A DNA stretch of 64,000 nucleotides, taken from Fischerella sp. JS2. Its GTDB lineage: Bacteria; Cyanobacteriota; Cyanobacteriia; Cyanobacteriales; Nostocaceae. This document shows, piece by piece, positions 46,028-54,861 of this stretch. Numbering within the stretch: position 1 is the first letter of the stretch; every line of letters starts with the position of its first letter. Both the position numbers and the translations under genes were made by a program. A model generated the notes under the pieces. That model was not told where the DNA came from. It was given only the letters and a program-made list of their open reading frames with translations, and did no database searches. The stretch covers positions 2,294,001 to 2,358,000 of the forward strand of contig NZ_CP135918.1 in assembly GCF_032393985.1 (NCBI RefSeq), written 5' to 3'.

Positions 46028-46386
46028 TGTCTCAAATTTATCTTGCTCAACAACAAAAATGGCTGGATGACTATCACCACTCCGCCAGAGCAGCCATAGC
46101 TGGATTAATTGTAGGCTGTGGTATCTATATTCTAGGTGTATACAACAATCAACCTTTGGTTAGGTCTGCTTGTTCACTTCTGGGTGTAATTTCTGCCTAT
46201 TCAGTAATACAAGTTCGATGGGTGGCAAGAAACAATTACGCCATCCTCGAAGCAAGTAGAGATATTTCCGCCCAGGCTACTCTAGATAATTTATTTTTGG
46301 GTGTACGTCCAGAGATGATTTCCCAATCTGCCGAAACTGTCCAAGGCGTTACCATGTTACCGTTTTCTTCACCTAGAGAAGATTAA
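46027..46386 (+). CDS. Small membrane protein, unknown, fourth gene of the operon
   Basis: 119 residues from the ATG sharing a base with the previous stop. It has two hydrophobic helices (AAIAGLIVGCGIYILGVY and VRSACSLLGVISAYSVIQV) followed by a polar domain (NNYAILEASRDISAQATLDNLFLG). An upstream Met in the same frame lies inside the previous gene and is rejected. The operon ends here; the next gene is 92 bases on. Confidence 0.55.
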   Translation: MSQIYLAQQQKWLDDYHHSARAAIAGLIVGCGIYILGVYNNQPLVRSACSLLGVISAYSVIQVRWVARNNYAILEASRDISAQATLDNLFLGVRPEMISQSAETVQGVTMLPFSSPRED

Positions 46387-46478
46387 TTACTTCTACCGGA
46401 GGTAGTAGAATTTAAAACTTCATGTTGCTCTAATGAAAAAAGCTACTTTATCCTGCTGTTTTTCCAGGTGGGCAAGTT

Positions 46479-46991
46479 ATGAAAACATGGCGCTTCATCA
46501 CCCTTATCCTCACCGCACTCAGCATGGGAATGGCATTCTGCCACACATTGGAGTTGCCAGCTAAGATGAGTTACGATGGATCGCTCTACGTAACGATCCA
46601 GAATTCTCTATATCGACTGTTTGGCCCCCCCGGGCCTGGTGCATTTATCGAACCAGGGGCAGTCCTTGCACTAATGGTACTGTCGTTCCTCGTTCGTAAG
46701 CGCCGACCAGCCTTCCAGTTAACACTAGCGGCAACAATCTTTTGGCTGTTAGCCTTTCCTGTGGTCTTCTTTGTGTTCACCGAACCTGTAAATGTTGTTT
46801 TTCGTAGTTCAACGCCTGAGTCTTTCCCAGCTAATTGGATGCAGCTACGCTACCAATGGGAATACTCACACGCAACCCGTTTCATTCTTCAACTACTCGG
46901 ATTCAGTGCGCTACTACTGTCTGTACTTCTTGAAACTCCGACAAAGCCTTCTCGAGAGAACTCTCAATTTCATCAAGCTGAGTTGGGCTAA
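46479..46991 (+). CDS. DUF1772-like four-helix membrane protein
   Basis: The 170-residue protein has four hydrophobic helices. The opening ILTALSMGMAFCHTLELPAKM is typical of DUF1772/anthrone-oxygenase-like proteins. A conserved-looking NWMQLRYQWEYSHATRFILQL precedes the last helix. Function in bacteria is unknown. It converges with the MOSC gene (stops one base apart). Confidence 0.6.
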   Translation: MKTWRFITLILTALSMGMAFCHTLELPAKMSYDGSLYVTIQNSLYRLFGPPGPGAFIEPGAVLALMVLSFLVRKRRPAFQLTLAATIFWLLAFPVVFFVFTEPVNVVFRSSTPESFPANWMQLRYQWEYSHATRFILQLLGFSALLLSVLLETPTKPSRENSQFHQAELG

Positions 46992-47798
46992 TTACGACTG
47001 ACTATCAAAAATCAACTCCTCGCCTATTGCCACACTACCACTACTAATTACCTGCGCTAAAACACCAGTCTGGGTATGCTGAAATTGCTCTTGTAAAAGA
47101 GACAGTAATCTAATATCTCGTTCTCCAGTTTCAGGATGAACATCTATATTTAAGCAGCGATTTATTCTGGCTGTCACAACAATTCGGGCTGTTCCCAGTT
47201 GTATTTCTTGCCCCACCCAGTCAAATTCTGCCCAAGCAGGGACACCTTCTACAACAAGATTCGGGCGGAAGCGCCGTACGTCTATTGGTTGTCCGGCTAA
47301 TTGACTTAAATGGTTAATGGTTGCTTGACTGACAAGGGAAATATGTACCGCTTCCCGGTCGGGATAGCGAGTTTTGTCAAATTCTCCAACTAGCTGTAGA
47401 GGTGCGCGCTTAGGGTGTCTGGCTGCTTGACTAGGGTAAATTCCTGCTAGGTAGCCAGTAAAAAAAGCTGATATTAAATCCCTTCCTTTGCCAGTTGTAG
47501 TATTAGCAACTAATAACTCTACACCTTTGCGCTTGACTGTGAAAATGCTAGTTTCTGGATTATAGAAACAATTCAAAGCTGCAAGTCCTGGCCAGTCATT
47601 TTGCATGATGAAGTTTTGCTTCTTCATCCAAGGTACTATTGTTGAGTTTCTATCTATAGCGTCTTGCTTATACATCAAAGCAAAAGCGCGATCACCTGGA
47701 ATACCATGTCCAACTTTGAGACAGACGCGATCGCACTTGTAACTACTTAATCCTTTGACAGGATAAATCAATAATTGCTGAATGGATATTTTAGTCAT
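46992..47798 (-). CDS. MOSC domain-containing protein
   Basis: 268 residues from the Met at 47798. The frame stays open upstream but reads through a repetitive hairpin (GATCCCCGATCCC-type), so the later start is preferred. The N-terminal MOSC beta-barrel opens ISIQQLLIYPVKGLSSYKCDRV; the MOSC core has FRPNLVVEGVPAWAEFDWVGQEIQLG and the candidate Cys in ARINRCLNIDVHPETGERD. MOSC proteins carry sulfur or molybdenum cofactor for oxidoreductases such as YcbX/mARC-type enzymes. Confidence 0.88.
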   Translation of the reverse strand: MTKISIQQLLIYPVKGLSSYKCDRVCLKVGHGIPGDRAFALMYKQDAIDRNSTIVPWMKKQNFIMQNDWPGLAALNCFYNPETSIFTVKRKGVELLVANTTTGKGRDLISAFFTGYLAGIYPSQAARHPKRAPLQLVGEFDKTRYPDREAVHISLVSQATINHLSQLAGQPIDVRRFRPNLVVEGVPAWAEFDWVGQEIQLGTARIVVTARINRCLNIDVHPETGERDIRLLSLLQEQFQHTQTGVLAQVISSGSVAIGEELIFDSQS

Positions 47799-47799
47799 T

Positions 47800-47922
47800 G
47801 GAGATCGGGGATCAGGGATCAGGGACTGGGGATAGGGAGGACAAGGAAGAATTTCTCCCTTGTCTTCCCCTTCTCCCTTGTCTTTATTCTTATACCCGAT
47901 CCCCGATCCCCGATCCCTATTC
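47800..47922. repeat. Inverted repeat made of GGGGATCAGGGATC units
   Basis: GATCGGGGATCAGGGATCAG (47803 on) faces ACCCGATCCCCGATCCCCGA (47894 on) across a purine/pyrimidine-rich loop. It lies between the MOSC and FTR1 genes and overlaps the very end of the FTR1 frame. It is a dispersed repeat, possibly attenuating read-through. Confidence 0.6.
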
Positions 47923-48885
47923 CTTAGCAGAACTAATCGGTTTTTGTCCTGCTGAAATATTTTTGCGATCTTGAGCAGAACCGCCCATGATACTACGGAA
48001 ATATAAACCACCAACAGTCAATAAAAATACAACATACCCTACTGCCTGCACCACATAAAGATGTTCTCTGTATCCAAATAAGGCCTTAAATACAATACCG
48101 GGGAATTTTTCTTCAGGTAATATATTGGCTGTATTCCAAACCATAGGCCCTAGTATACAAGAATGAATTTTGGTAAACCTTTCGTAGTAAAAACAAAGGC
48201 TTTCAGAAGCACGATTACTGAGGGCATAATTAGCGGCAGCTTCGTCAAAATTATGTAATGCAGAAATTACTAATCCACCAACAATTAATACCAATAAAAC
48301 ACCCATGACCTGGAAAAATTGGCGGATATTGATTTTAACTCCCCATTTAAATAAAAGCACACCAATTGCTGCTGCAACTGCAATCCCGCCAATAGCCCCA
48401 AGGGCAGGAATTAATCCCTGTTGAAAATTAGCTGCGATGAAGAGAACTGTTTCAAACCCTTCGCGGACAACGGCAATCAAAATTAAACTAAAAACACCCC
48501 AGCCAGCATTAGTATTATCTTTTAAAGCATCTGTCACCGCTCCTTCTACTTGAGCTTTCATAAATTTAGCTTGTTTGGTCATCCAGATCAGCATCCAGCT
48601 GAGCATGAAAATGGCCAGTACACTAAATACAGCTTCCATCAATGGTTCAACTACAGATGTGTACTGGGGATTAATTGCTCCCAGTACTTGTATTACCCAA
48701 CTAAACAGCACACCAATCAGCGCACTTAAGGCAATACCAACACCGACGCCAGCATATACCCAAGGATTAAGCCGGGATTGTTTAGCTTTTTTTAATAAAG
48801 CCAAGACAATACCAACTACTAAGGCTGCTTCTACTCCTTCTCGGAGTGTAATTACAAAAGTAGGTAAAGCAGTACTAAAGTTCAT
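47917..48885 (-). CDS. FTR1-family high-affinity iron permease
   Basis: The 322-residue protein has seven or so transmembrane helices and two REG-E iron-path motifs: LREGVEAALVVG near residue 14 and VVREGFETVLFIA in the middle. This is the EfeU/FTR1 inner-membrane permease, which takes iron oxidised or presented by a periplasmic partner. The EfeO-like lipoprotein (49622) and multicopper oxidase (51083) on the same strand are natural partners, and the ferritin-like gene at 48980 would store the iron. Confidence 0.92.
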   Translation of the reverse strand: MNFSTALPTFVITLREGVEAALVVGIVLALLKKAKQSRLNPWVYAGVGVGIALSALIGVLFSWVIQVLGAINPQYTSVVEPLMEAVFSVLAIFMLSWMLIWMTKQAKFMKAQVEGAVTDALKDNTNAGWGVFSLILIAVVREGFETVLFIAANFQQGLIPALGAIGGIAVAAAIGVLLFKWGVKINIRQFFQVMGVLLVLIVGGLVISALHNFDEAAANYALSNRASESLCFYYERFTKIHSCILGPMVWNTANILPEEKFPGIVFKALFGYREHLYVVQAVGYVVFLLTVGGLYFRSIMGGSAQDRKNISAGQKPISSAKE

Positions 48886-48979
48886 CAGTTGTCCTTTGTC
48901 AATTTGTTATTTGTCATTAGTCATTAGTCATTAGTTATTAGCTATTGACTAATGACTAATGACCAATGACTTGTGACTA
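48886..48979. repeat. Inverted repeat of GTCATTAGTCATTAG units
   Basis: GTCATTAGTCATTAGTCATT is followed after a short loop by GACTAATGACTAATGACC. It forms a hairpin between the ferritin-like gene and FTR1; the unit is common in cyanobacterial intergenic DNA. Confidence 0.6.
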
Positions 48980-49414
48980 CTAACTAAAATCGCGTAACAT
49001 TTTCTTCAGTTCAAGATTATGCATCTCTTCCTGACCGATCATAGTTCGGGCAAATTCTTCAAGATAAATACTGGCATCGCTGACAACACCAAGCAAAGTT
49101 TTATACAAATCTAGTGCTTTTTTTTCGTGTGCCAAGCTTTCTTCCAAAATATGTTTAACAGAATGCTTGTAACTTTCTTCAATTGGTGCAATTTTCAGGC
49201 TAGGATGTCCATCTAAACCTGTAAGAATTTCTCCTACTTGTTGAGCGTGAAGTAAAGATTCGCTTGCCTGGGCCTTAAAAAAAGTTACAATCGGAATGCG
49301 ATTAGGGCCAGTTACCATCAAAGAGTAGTGAGTGTAACGCACAACTCCTGCCAATTCAAACTCCATAATGCTGTTGAGCAGGTCAATTGTCTTTTTTTGG
49401 TCAAGTTCTTGCAT
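48980..49414 (-). CDS. Ferritin-like (bacterioferritin/Dps-related) protein
   Basis: The 144-residue four-helix protein has carboxylate/His ligands at the expected places: EFELAGVVRYTHYS (helix 1), ASESLLHAQQVGE (helix 2), EESLAHEKKALDLY (helix 3) and IGQEEMHNLELKKML (helix 4). It probably oxidises and stores ferrous iron in the cytoplasm. It is placed directly upstream of FTR1 on the same strand. Confidence 0.88.
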   Translation of the reverse strand: MQELDQKKTIDLLNSIMEFELAGVVRYTHYSLMVTGPNRIPIVTFFKAQASESLLHAQQVGEILTGLDGHPSLKIAPIEESYKHSVKHILEESLAHEKKALDLYKTLLGVVSDASIYLEEFARTMIGQEEMHNLELKKMLRDFS

Positions 49415-49621
49415 TAGTTGTTAGTTTTTGCTATTAGCCAGAAGTTTTCAGTGATGAGCTATAAGTTAGAAAGTATCTAACTTTTGATTCATTTCTCACT
49501 AAATTTTAAACTCCTACTTTGGAACAAAAAGTCAAGGGTAATCTAACCCTATGTATGATTGTGTTTATAGTCAGGGCTTTAGTCCTTGTTGAGCGAAGAC
49601 AGCGCTGACTACAAGCTTAAA

Positions 49622-50665
49622 TTATCGCTGGGCTTGAGTTTTGGAAGTGTCAATCACTTTTTGAGATTCTAATTCTATCGCTTTGACTTGTTTGGTGACT
49701 TCCTCAGGAGTATTGACTGGCTTGGCTGGTGGAATCACTGTTGGCCAAGTTTTTTTCAGTTGCGCCATACTCGCCCGAATTGCTTTGTCTGCTTCCGGAT
49801 AATTTTTAGCCATCTGGCTGGATATACCTTGATACAACTCGTCAGCGTAGAGTACAAAGCCACGGGAATCCTGGTATTCAATGGCTGCGGTGATTTTACC
49901 GTCGGCGACAGCTGCACCATATTCTGAGTTAGCAGCATCCAACAGGCCGTTAATTACCTGGAGGACAAATGATGGTTGGGTACGCTGGCTTTCTGGTAAG
50001 GCTGCGATCGCTTCATCCACCGACTGCATAGAAGTAGTAAAGTTAGTCTTGACTTTGCCGTCTTTGGGGTTAGATTTCACCAAATCTTGCAAACTTACCA
50101 AAGTTGTCTTAAATTCTTTGACTTTGCGCTCATTTAATTGGTCTTCCACATCAACATAAATTTCTTCTACTGGATGACCAATATGAGGTTCTGCCTGTTT
50201 CGGTTGATTCTGGTCTAATAGTTCTTGCGCTACAATCAGATGTCCTTTCATCAATCCTAACTTGGTCATATAATCGACATCTTTGGCTTCCCCAGTCAAA
50301 ACCACTTCTTGAACAGTTACTTGATCCTTGATTTTGTCAAACTGTTCTTGGGTAATTACCTTCTTACTGACTAATTCCTCAGGACTAGCATAGGGACGAT
50401 TTGCCTGAATTTTATTCGATAATGCTGGTACACCTAGCTGCGCTTCAAATTTATCTAATTCAGACAAAATAGCTGTATTGATGTTAATTTGTTTTTTGCT
50501 ACCATGACCGCTATGGCTTACTGCCTCAGTTGTTTGTGCAACAGAGTTGGGACTACTAGCTGCGGGTGAATTTTCCGTGGTTGAAGTGCCACTATCATTA
50601 CAAGAACTCAAAGTCACAATCGCACAAGCAGCGACAGCCAAACACAAATAACGGAATTTTTTCAT
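49622..50665 (-). CDS. Periplasmic lipoprotein: helix-hairpin-helix plus EfeO/imelysin-like domain
   Basis: The 347-residue protein has a signal peptide with the lipobox LSSC. A low-complexity linker ends in HSGHGSKK. Residues ~60-120 form a ComEA-type helix-hairpin-helix (ININTAILSELDKFEAQLGVPALSNKIQANRPYASPEEL). The C-terminal helical domain (GLMKGHLIVAQELL, HIGHPVEEIYVDVEDQL) resembles the peptidase-M75/imelysin part of EfeO. It therefore probably binds iron in the periplasm for the FTR1 permease. The fusion with HhH, normally a DNA- or protein-binding motif, is unusual. Confidence 0.7.
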   Translation of the reverse strand: MKKFRYLCLAVAACAIVTLSSCNDSGTSTTENSPAASSPNSVAQTTEAVSHSGHGSKKQININTAILSELDKFEAQLGVPALSNKIQANRPYASPEELVSKKVITQEQFDKIKDQVTVQEVVLTGEAKDVDYMTKLGLMKGHLIVAQELLDQNQPKQAEPHIGHPVEEIYVDVEDQLNERKVKEFKTTLVSLQDLVKSNPKDGKVKTNFTTSMQSVDEAIAALPESQRTQPSFVLQVINGLLDAANSEYGAAVADGKITAAIEYQDSRGFVLYADELYQGISSQMAKNYPEADKAIRASMAQLKKTWPTVIPPAKPVNTPEEVTKQVKAIELESQKVIDTSKTQAQR

Positions 50666-51082
50666 CTTTGCTCCTGGGGATTTTTATACAGTTATCAGTC
50701 ATCAGTGATCAGTTATCAGCTTTATTACTGGGTATAAGTCCCCCACCATATGCCTAATAACTGGGGCTGGTAATGTTCACTGATTTAAAAGCAAGTACCT
50801 CAAAGAGTTTTAAGCTATATCAGCAGTGGGTAATAGCAAATTGTCACGGTTATATTTGACATCTTGTCTTAGATTTTGCTAAGTTATTCTTGCATCTAGT
50901 GATAGTATTTATCAACTACTTCATCATTAGCTCAATGGAAATTTAATAATTAGTTTCAATTTAACTGCTATAGAATTAGGACTTATTATCAATAGCTATT
51001 AGTTAACAGCTAAAGATGTTGTTAATTTAGCTGCTAGGCATGTCAGCTTATATTTGTTGATTACTGAGTAAATACTGTAAAT
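50666..51082. other. Intergenic region with CAGTGATCAGTTATCAG repeat
   Basis: A short degenerate repeat (cagttatcagtcatcagtga) lies at 50690-50720, just upstream of the lipoprotein gene. The rest is AT-rich with no gene seen. Confidence 0.4.
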
Positions 51083-52108
51083 CTAAGTTTTTTTCGTTGG
51101 ATTTTGCGAGTCTTTGTTAGCGACGACTTCAAATAATCCCATACACCCGTTTTCTGCGATCGCATCTTGGTGCGGGTGAAACATATACTTACCTGGGTAG
51201 CGAAAAGCAAATTCTAAGATATGCCTTTCTGCTATACCCATTGTGATGACATCGCTTTTTTGGCTAGGAGTGAGAGTCATTCCAGTCGGATAAACATCAA
51301 AAAAGTTAGCGTGCAAGTGAAACGTTACTGCGGGGTCAAACTCAATAATGTTGAGGACGTACAATCGAATCAACTGATTTTGATAAATGCGGATAGGGTT
51401 ATCCATGTAGTAATGGGGTAAACCATTAAAGGCATAATATTCGTTGTGGTTATCGTCATTGACGTCATACCCTGCCATTACTAATACAATCTCATCCGCA
51501 GCTGGGCGAGGCTGGGGTGGATCGATGATAAACATGCCATATAAACCTTTGGCAATATGTCGGGTCACAGGTTCAATATGACAGTGATAGAGATGAACAC
51601 CAAAAGGTTCAGCGTCAAACTCGTAAATTGTGGCGCTACCGTTACTGACTGGGCGAACGCCGTCCATTTCTGCTGGGTGGATACCATGAAAATGTAAAGA
51701 GTGGGAATGTCCAGCTTTATTCAAGAACAATATCCGCACGCGATCGCCTTGTTTTGCTCTCAGTGTCGGCCCAGGAATGCCACCATTTAAGTCCCAAATG
51801 TTGTAAGATACAGCACTATTAAGTTGAATCACGGAAGTCCCAGCAGTTAGACGAAATTCCCGAATTGTCCGTCCATTTTCTCGTTTTAATGTTCCATAAT
51901 CAAAGTTTCGCAATACTTGTATCGGGTTGACAGTACTGTTAGTGTTTTCCTTTGTCTCCAACGGTGGCACTCTTACCAACTGCTTTTGTGCTGCTAATTT
52001 ATCCCATACCACAGCTGCTCCTGCGATGCCTGCACTGGCTAATCCTAGTTTCAACAGTTGGCGACGATTCAACAATTTCTCTTGATTGAGAGCAAAGTAG
52101 TTAGGCAT
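51083..52108 (-). CDS. Multicopper oxidase, two-domain type
   Basis: About 341 residues from the Met at 52108. A twin-arginine-like signal (NRRQLLKLGLASAGIAGAA) suggests folded export to the periplasm. Copper motifs are LHFHGIHP, LYHCHIEPVTRHIAKGLYG (with Cys), HLHANFFDVYP, and at the C-terminus MFHPHQDAIAENGCMG, where Pro stands in the usual HCH Cys place. So the type 1 site is probably in the first domain, as in two-domain oxidases and nitrite reductases. Beside FTR1 it may be a ferroxidase, but laccase or nitrite reductase roles are not excluded. Confidence 0.88.
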   Translation of the reverse strand: MPNYFALNQEKLLNRRQLLKLGLASAGIAGAAVVWDKLAAQKQLVRVPPLETKENTNSTVNPIQVLRNFDYGTLKRENGRTIREFRLTAGTSVIQLNSAVSYNIWDLNGGIPGPTLRAKQGDRVRILFLNKAGHSHSLHFHGIHPAEMDGVRPVSNGSATIYEFDAEPFGVHLYHCHIEPVTRHIAKGLYGMFIIDPPQPRPAADEIVLVMAGYDVNDDNHNEYYAFNGLPHYYMDNPIRIYQNQLIRLYVLNIIEFDPAVTFHLHANFFDVYPTGMTLTPSQKSDVITMGIAERHILEFAFRYPGKYMFHPHQDAIAENGCMGLFEVVANKDSQNPTKKT

Positions 52109-52262
52109 GATACTATCACGAATCATTTGCAGCAAAAAATAAACTGCAAATTTTTTGCAATTACCTTCTATTAATATAGGAAATAAAAATTATTGTCAAT
52201 AATCTTTGAGTGGCTTTCAAATCGCAAGTATAGCGATTTTCAACTGGATACAATACACTTTT

Positions 52263-52325
52263 ACCTCACCCCGCCTATCGGGCACCCCTCTCCTTGCTAA
52301 GGAGAGGGGCTGTTCTTGTGAGGTT
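52263..52325. repeat. Nested inverted repeat, relative of 20799-20856
   Basis: CCTCACCCC begins the unit; the inner arms CCCCTCTCCTT/AAGGAGAGGGG close a strong stem at 52285-52309, and GTGAGGTTT ends it. It sits downstream of nothing obvious, in the divergent gap before cbiM. Confidence 0.6.
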
Positions 52326-52423
52326 TGTAGTAAATGTTTAAGTTTTTATTTATTTATAAATGCATCTGCCATAGGTAAGATTGTATAAAACGCAATCTGT
52401 TTTTTATTTTTTAATTTAAGAGA

Positions 52424-52437
52424 ATGATAATCATTAT
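52424..52437 (+). promoter_or_regulatory. Fur/Zur-type operator upstream of cbiM
   Basis: ATGATAATCATTAT is a perfect 14-base palindrome identical to the core of the classical Fur box and close to cyanobacterial Zur boxes (TGATAATnATTATCA). It lies 58 bases before the cbiM start and would let Fur or Zur repress the metal importer. Confidence 0.6.
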
Positions 52438-52494
52438 ATAATTAGCTTGAAGATTAAAAACTGCCAATATAAACTAAGTCGTTATACATAATTT

Positions 52495-53271
52495 ATGGAA
52501 TGGCTGATTTTGAGAATAATTCTTAAACTGAAACGTATATTACCCATTTTGCTGGGGATTTTTAGCTTTTATATAGTCGTAAGTGCAGCTGCACCAGCCT
52601 ATGCCATGCACATCATGGAAGGTTTTTTACCTGTAAAATGGGCTGTTTTTTGGTGGATAGTAGCTTTGCCATTTTTTGTGTTGGGGGTACGGCGAATATC
52701 ACACATTACTCAAGCAAACCCGCAATTAAAATTACTTTTAGCATTGGCGGGAGCATTTACATTTGTGTTATCAGCTTTAAAAATGCCATCAGTGACAGGT
52801 AGTTGTTCTCATCCCACAGGTACAGGATTAGGAGCAATATTATTCGGGCCTTTAGCGATGTCTGTGCTAGGTAGTCTAGTACTACTGTTTCAAGCATTGC
52901 TCTTGGCTCACGGTGGTATAACTACATTGGGGGCGAATGCATTTTCAATGGCGATCACAGGGCCGTTTGTTGCCTACTGGATTTATCGCTTGGTGATACC
53001 AACAGGTAAACAAAGGTTAGCGATCTTTCTCGCCGCCGCGATCGCAGATTTAGTGACTTATATTGTCACCTCTATCCAATTAGCTTTGGCATTTCCCGCA
53101 CCCGTAGGCGGGTTCATGGCTTCCTTGATCAAATTTGCAAGCATCTTTGCCATTACACAAGTTCCTTTAGCAATTAGTGAAGGATTATTAACAGTACTAG
53201 TGTGGAACTGGCTGGCTAACTATGGTCGTCAAGAACTAGAAATGTTGCAGCTAATTAAGCAAGATGAGTAA
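52495..53271 (+). CDS. cbiM: CbiM, metal-binding component of an ECF-type cobalt/nickel transporter
   Basis: The 258-residue membrane protein has a cleavable leader ending AYA, which exposes the mature N-terminus MHIMEGFLP; His2 is the conserved metal ligand of CbiM/NikM. Later motifs are [35 protein letters not shown] and ISEGLLT. It forms the substrate unit with CbiN, CbiQ and CbiO at 54532-56465. A CDF exporter gene sits between cbiM and cbiN. The Fur/Zur-type box upstream raises the question whether the metal is Co, Ni or Zn. Confidence 0.94.
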   Translation: MEWLILRIILKLKRILPILLGIFSFYIVVSAAAPAYAMHIMEGFLPVKWAVFWWIVALPFFVLGVRRISHITQANPQLKLLLALAGAFTFVLSALKMPSVTGSCSHPTGTGLGAILFGPLAMSVLGSLVLLFQALLLAHGGITTLGANAFSMAITGPFVAYWIYRLVIPTGKQRLAIFLAAAIADLVTYIVTSIQLALAFPAPVGGFMASLIKFASIFAITQVPLAISEGLLTVLVWNWLANYGRQELEMLQLIKQDE

Positions 53272-53479
53272 TACCAATTTTGGATTTTAGATTTTGGATT
53301 AAAACCATTGATTACTTGGCTATTCCAAAATCTGGAAACAAGACTCCCGCGTGCCAATTTGTTGTAACTCAACTACTTGTAATCCACCACAACGATGGGT
53401 TAGGATGCCAACAAAATACATGAACAACTGTTCATATATTTTTAGCTAATCTAGAAGTTTTTTACCGCCATAGCTAGCT

Positions 53480-54388
53480 ATGTCCATCCATCACCATCAC
53501 GGTCATCACCATCAACCTAATTACAACCGTGCCTTTGTCATCGGCATTATCCTGAATACGGGATTTGTGATTGTTGAAGCAGTATTTGGTTTTCTGACCA
53601 ACTCCTTAGCTTTAACTGCTGATGCTGGTCACAATCTCAGCGATGTACTAGGTTTAGTACTTGCTTGGGGCGCTAGTTGGTTGGCTCGTCGTCGCCCAAC
53701 GAAGCGCTACACTTATGGATTACGTCGTTCTTCGATATTGGCTGCTTTTCTCAACGCTTGTTTGTTATTAGTCGCTATGGGAGCGATCGCCTTAGAAGCA
53801 ATTCAACGTTTGAGCAACCCCACGCCAGTAACTGGAAGCACAATCATTACTGTAGCCCTTGTCGGAATTGTAATTAATGGCATTACAGCTTGGATGTTTA
53901 TTTCTGGAAAAGAGCAAGATTTAAACATTAAAGCAGCATTTCTGCACATGGTAGCTGATGCCTTAGTATCTTTAGGTGTGGTTTTAGCTGGTGTCGCCAT
54001 TATAGTAACTAACTGGCTATGGTTCGATCCTGTGATCAGCTTAATTATTGTTGTGGTCATTTTAGTTAGCACTTGGAAGTTGTTGATTCAGTCACTAGAT
54101 TTAGTACTTGATGCTGTTCCTCAAGGAATAGATTTGTTAGCAGTGCGTACTTACTTAGCAGAACTTCCTGGCGTGGTTGCTGTCCATGATTTACATATTT
54201 GGGCTATGAGTACCACCGAGTCCGCACTGACAGCACACTTAGTTATGCTTACTGGTAATCCTGGTGATGCTTTTTTATCTCGAATCGCAATGGATTTACA
54301 CGACAAGTTTGGTATTGAACACACTACAATTCAGATTGAAACTGGTAATTTTCTCTTACCCTGCGCTCAGAAGAATTGTTGTGATTAG
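53480..54388 (+). CDS. Cation diffusion facilitator (CzcD-like) metal exporter
   Basis: The 302-residue protein has a His-rich start (MSIHHHHGHHHQP), six transmembrane helices and the metal-site signatures ALTADAGHNLSDVLGL (helix 2: H/D) and HMVADALVSLG (helix 5: H/D). The cytoplasmic C-terminal domain has AVHDLHIWAMS and ends ALPC-like LLPCAQKNCCD with Cys that may bind metal. It exports Zn2+/Co2+-type ions in exchange for protons. Placed between cbiM and cbiN it is presumably co-regulated with the importer. Confidence 0.94.
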   Translation: MSIHHHHGHHHQPNYNRAFVIGIILNTGFVIVEAVFGFLTNSLALTADAGHNLSDVLGLVLAWGASWLARRRPTKRYTYGLRRSSILAAFLNACLLLVAMGAIALEAIQRLSNPTPVTGSTIITVALVGIVINGITAWMFISGKEQDLNIKAAFLHMVADALVSLGVVLAGVAIIVTNWLWFDPVISLIIVVVILVSTWKLLIQSLDLVLDAVPQGIDLLAVRTYLAELPGVVAVHDLHIWAMSTTESALTAHLVMLTGNPGDAFLSRIAMDLHDKFGIEHTTIQIETGNFLLPCAQKNCCD

Positions 54389-54531
54389 TACTAGTACTTT
54401 GTAAAGCTAATAATGAGTTCGTAGTGAGTGATTTATCACTCTATTAAGTACTAAATTGCTTACTACAAACTAAGTAAAATTGATTTGCTGGACTACTAGA
54501 CACTTACACGTAAAGTATTGACTATTAACTG

Positions 54532-54861
54532 ATGAATAATCCAAAGTCAAAAATCCAAAAACCTAAATGGAATAATTGGTTATTACTATTAGCAGTAGTA
54601 GCATTATCAGCAACACCATTGATGGTACTTAAAGATGCAGAGTTTGGTGGAGCGGATGGCAAAGCTCAAGAAGCAATTAAAGAAATACAACCTAAATATG
54701 AACCTTGGTTTAATTCACTAATTCAAATATCCAGTTCTGAAGTGCAAAGCCTCTTATTTGCAGTACAAGCGGCTGCGGGTGCTGGCGTAATTGGTTATGT
54801 AATTGGACTTTATAAAGGACGCTCAGAACAGCAAAATCATCGTAATGAAAATTCAGATTGA
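54532..54861 (+). CDS. cbiN: CbiN, small accessory subunit of the ECF cobalt transporter
   Basis: The 109-residue protein has two transmembrane helices flanking a periplasmic loop with the family sequence EFGGADGKAQEAIKEIQPKYEPWF. CbiN loads metal onto CbiM. Its stop overlaps the CbiQ start by 17 bases. Confidence 0.92.
   Translation: MNNPKSKIQKPKWNNWLLLLAVVALSATPLMVLKDAEFGGADGKAQEAIKEIQPKYEPWFNSLIQISSSEVQSLLFAVQAAAGAGVIGYVIGLYKGRSEQQNHRNENSD

Noticed and set aside
47799-48014. Long N-terminal extension of the MOSC protein
   Set aside because: It is translated from a dispersed inverted repeat and overlaps the end of the FTR1 gene; the conserved barrel begins at 47798.
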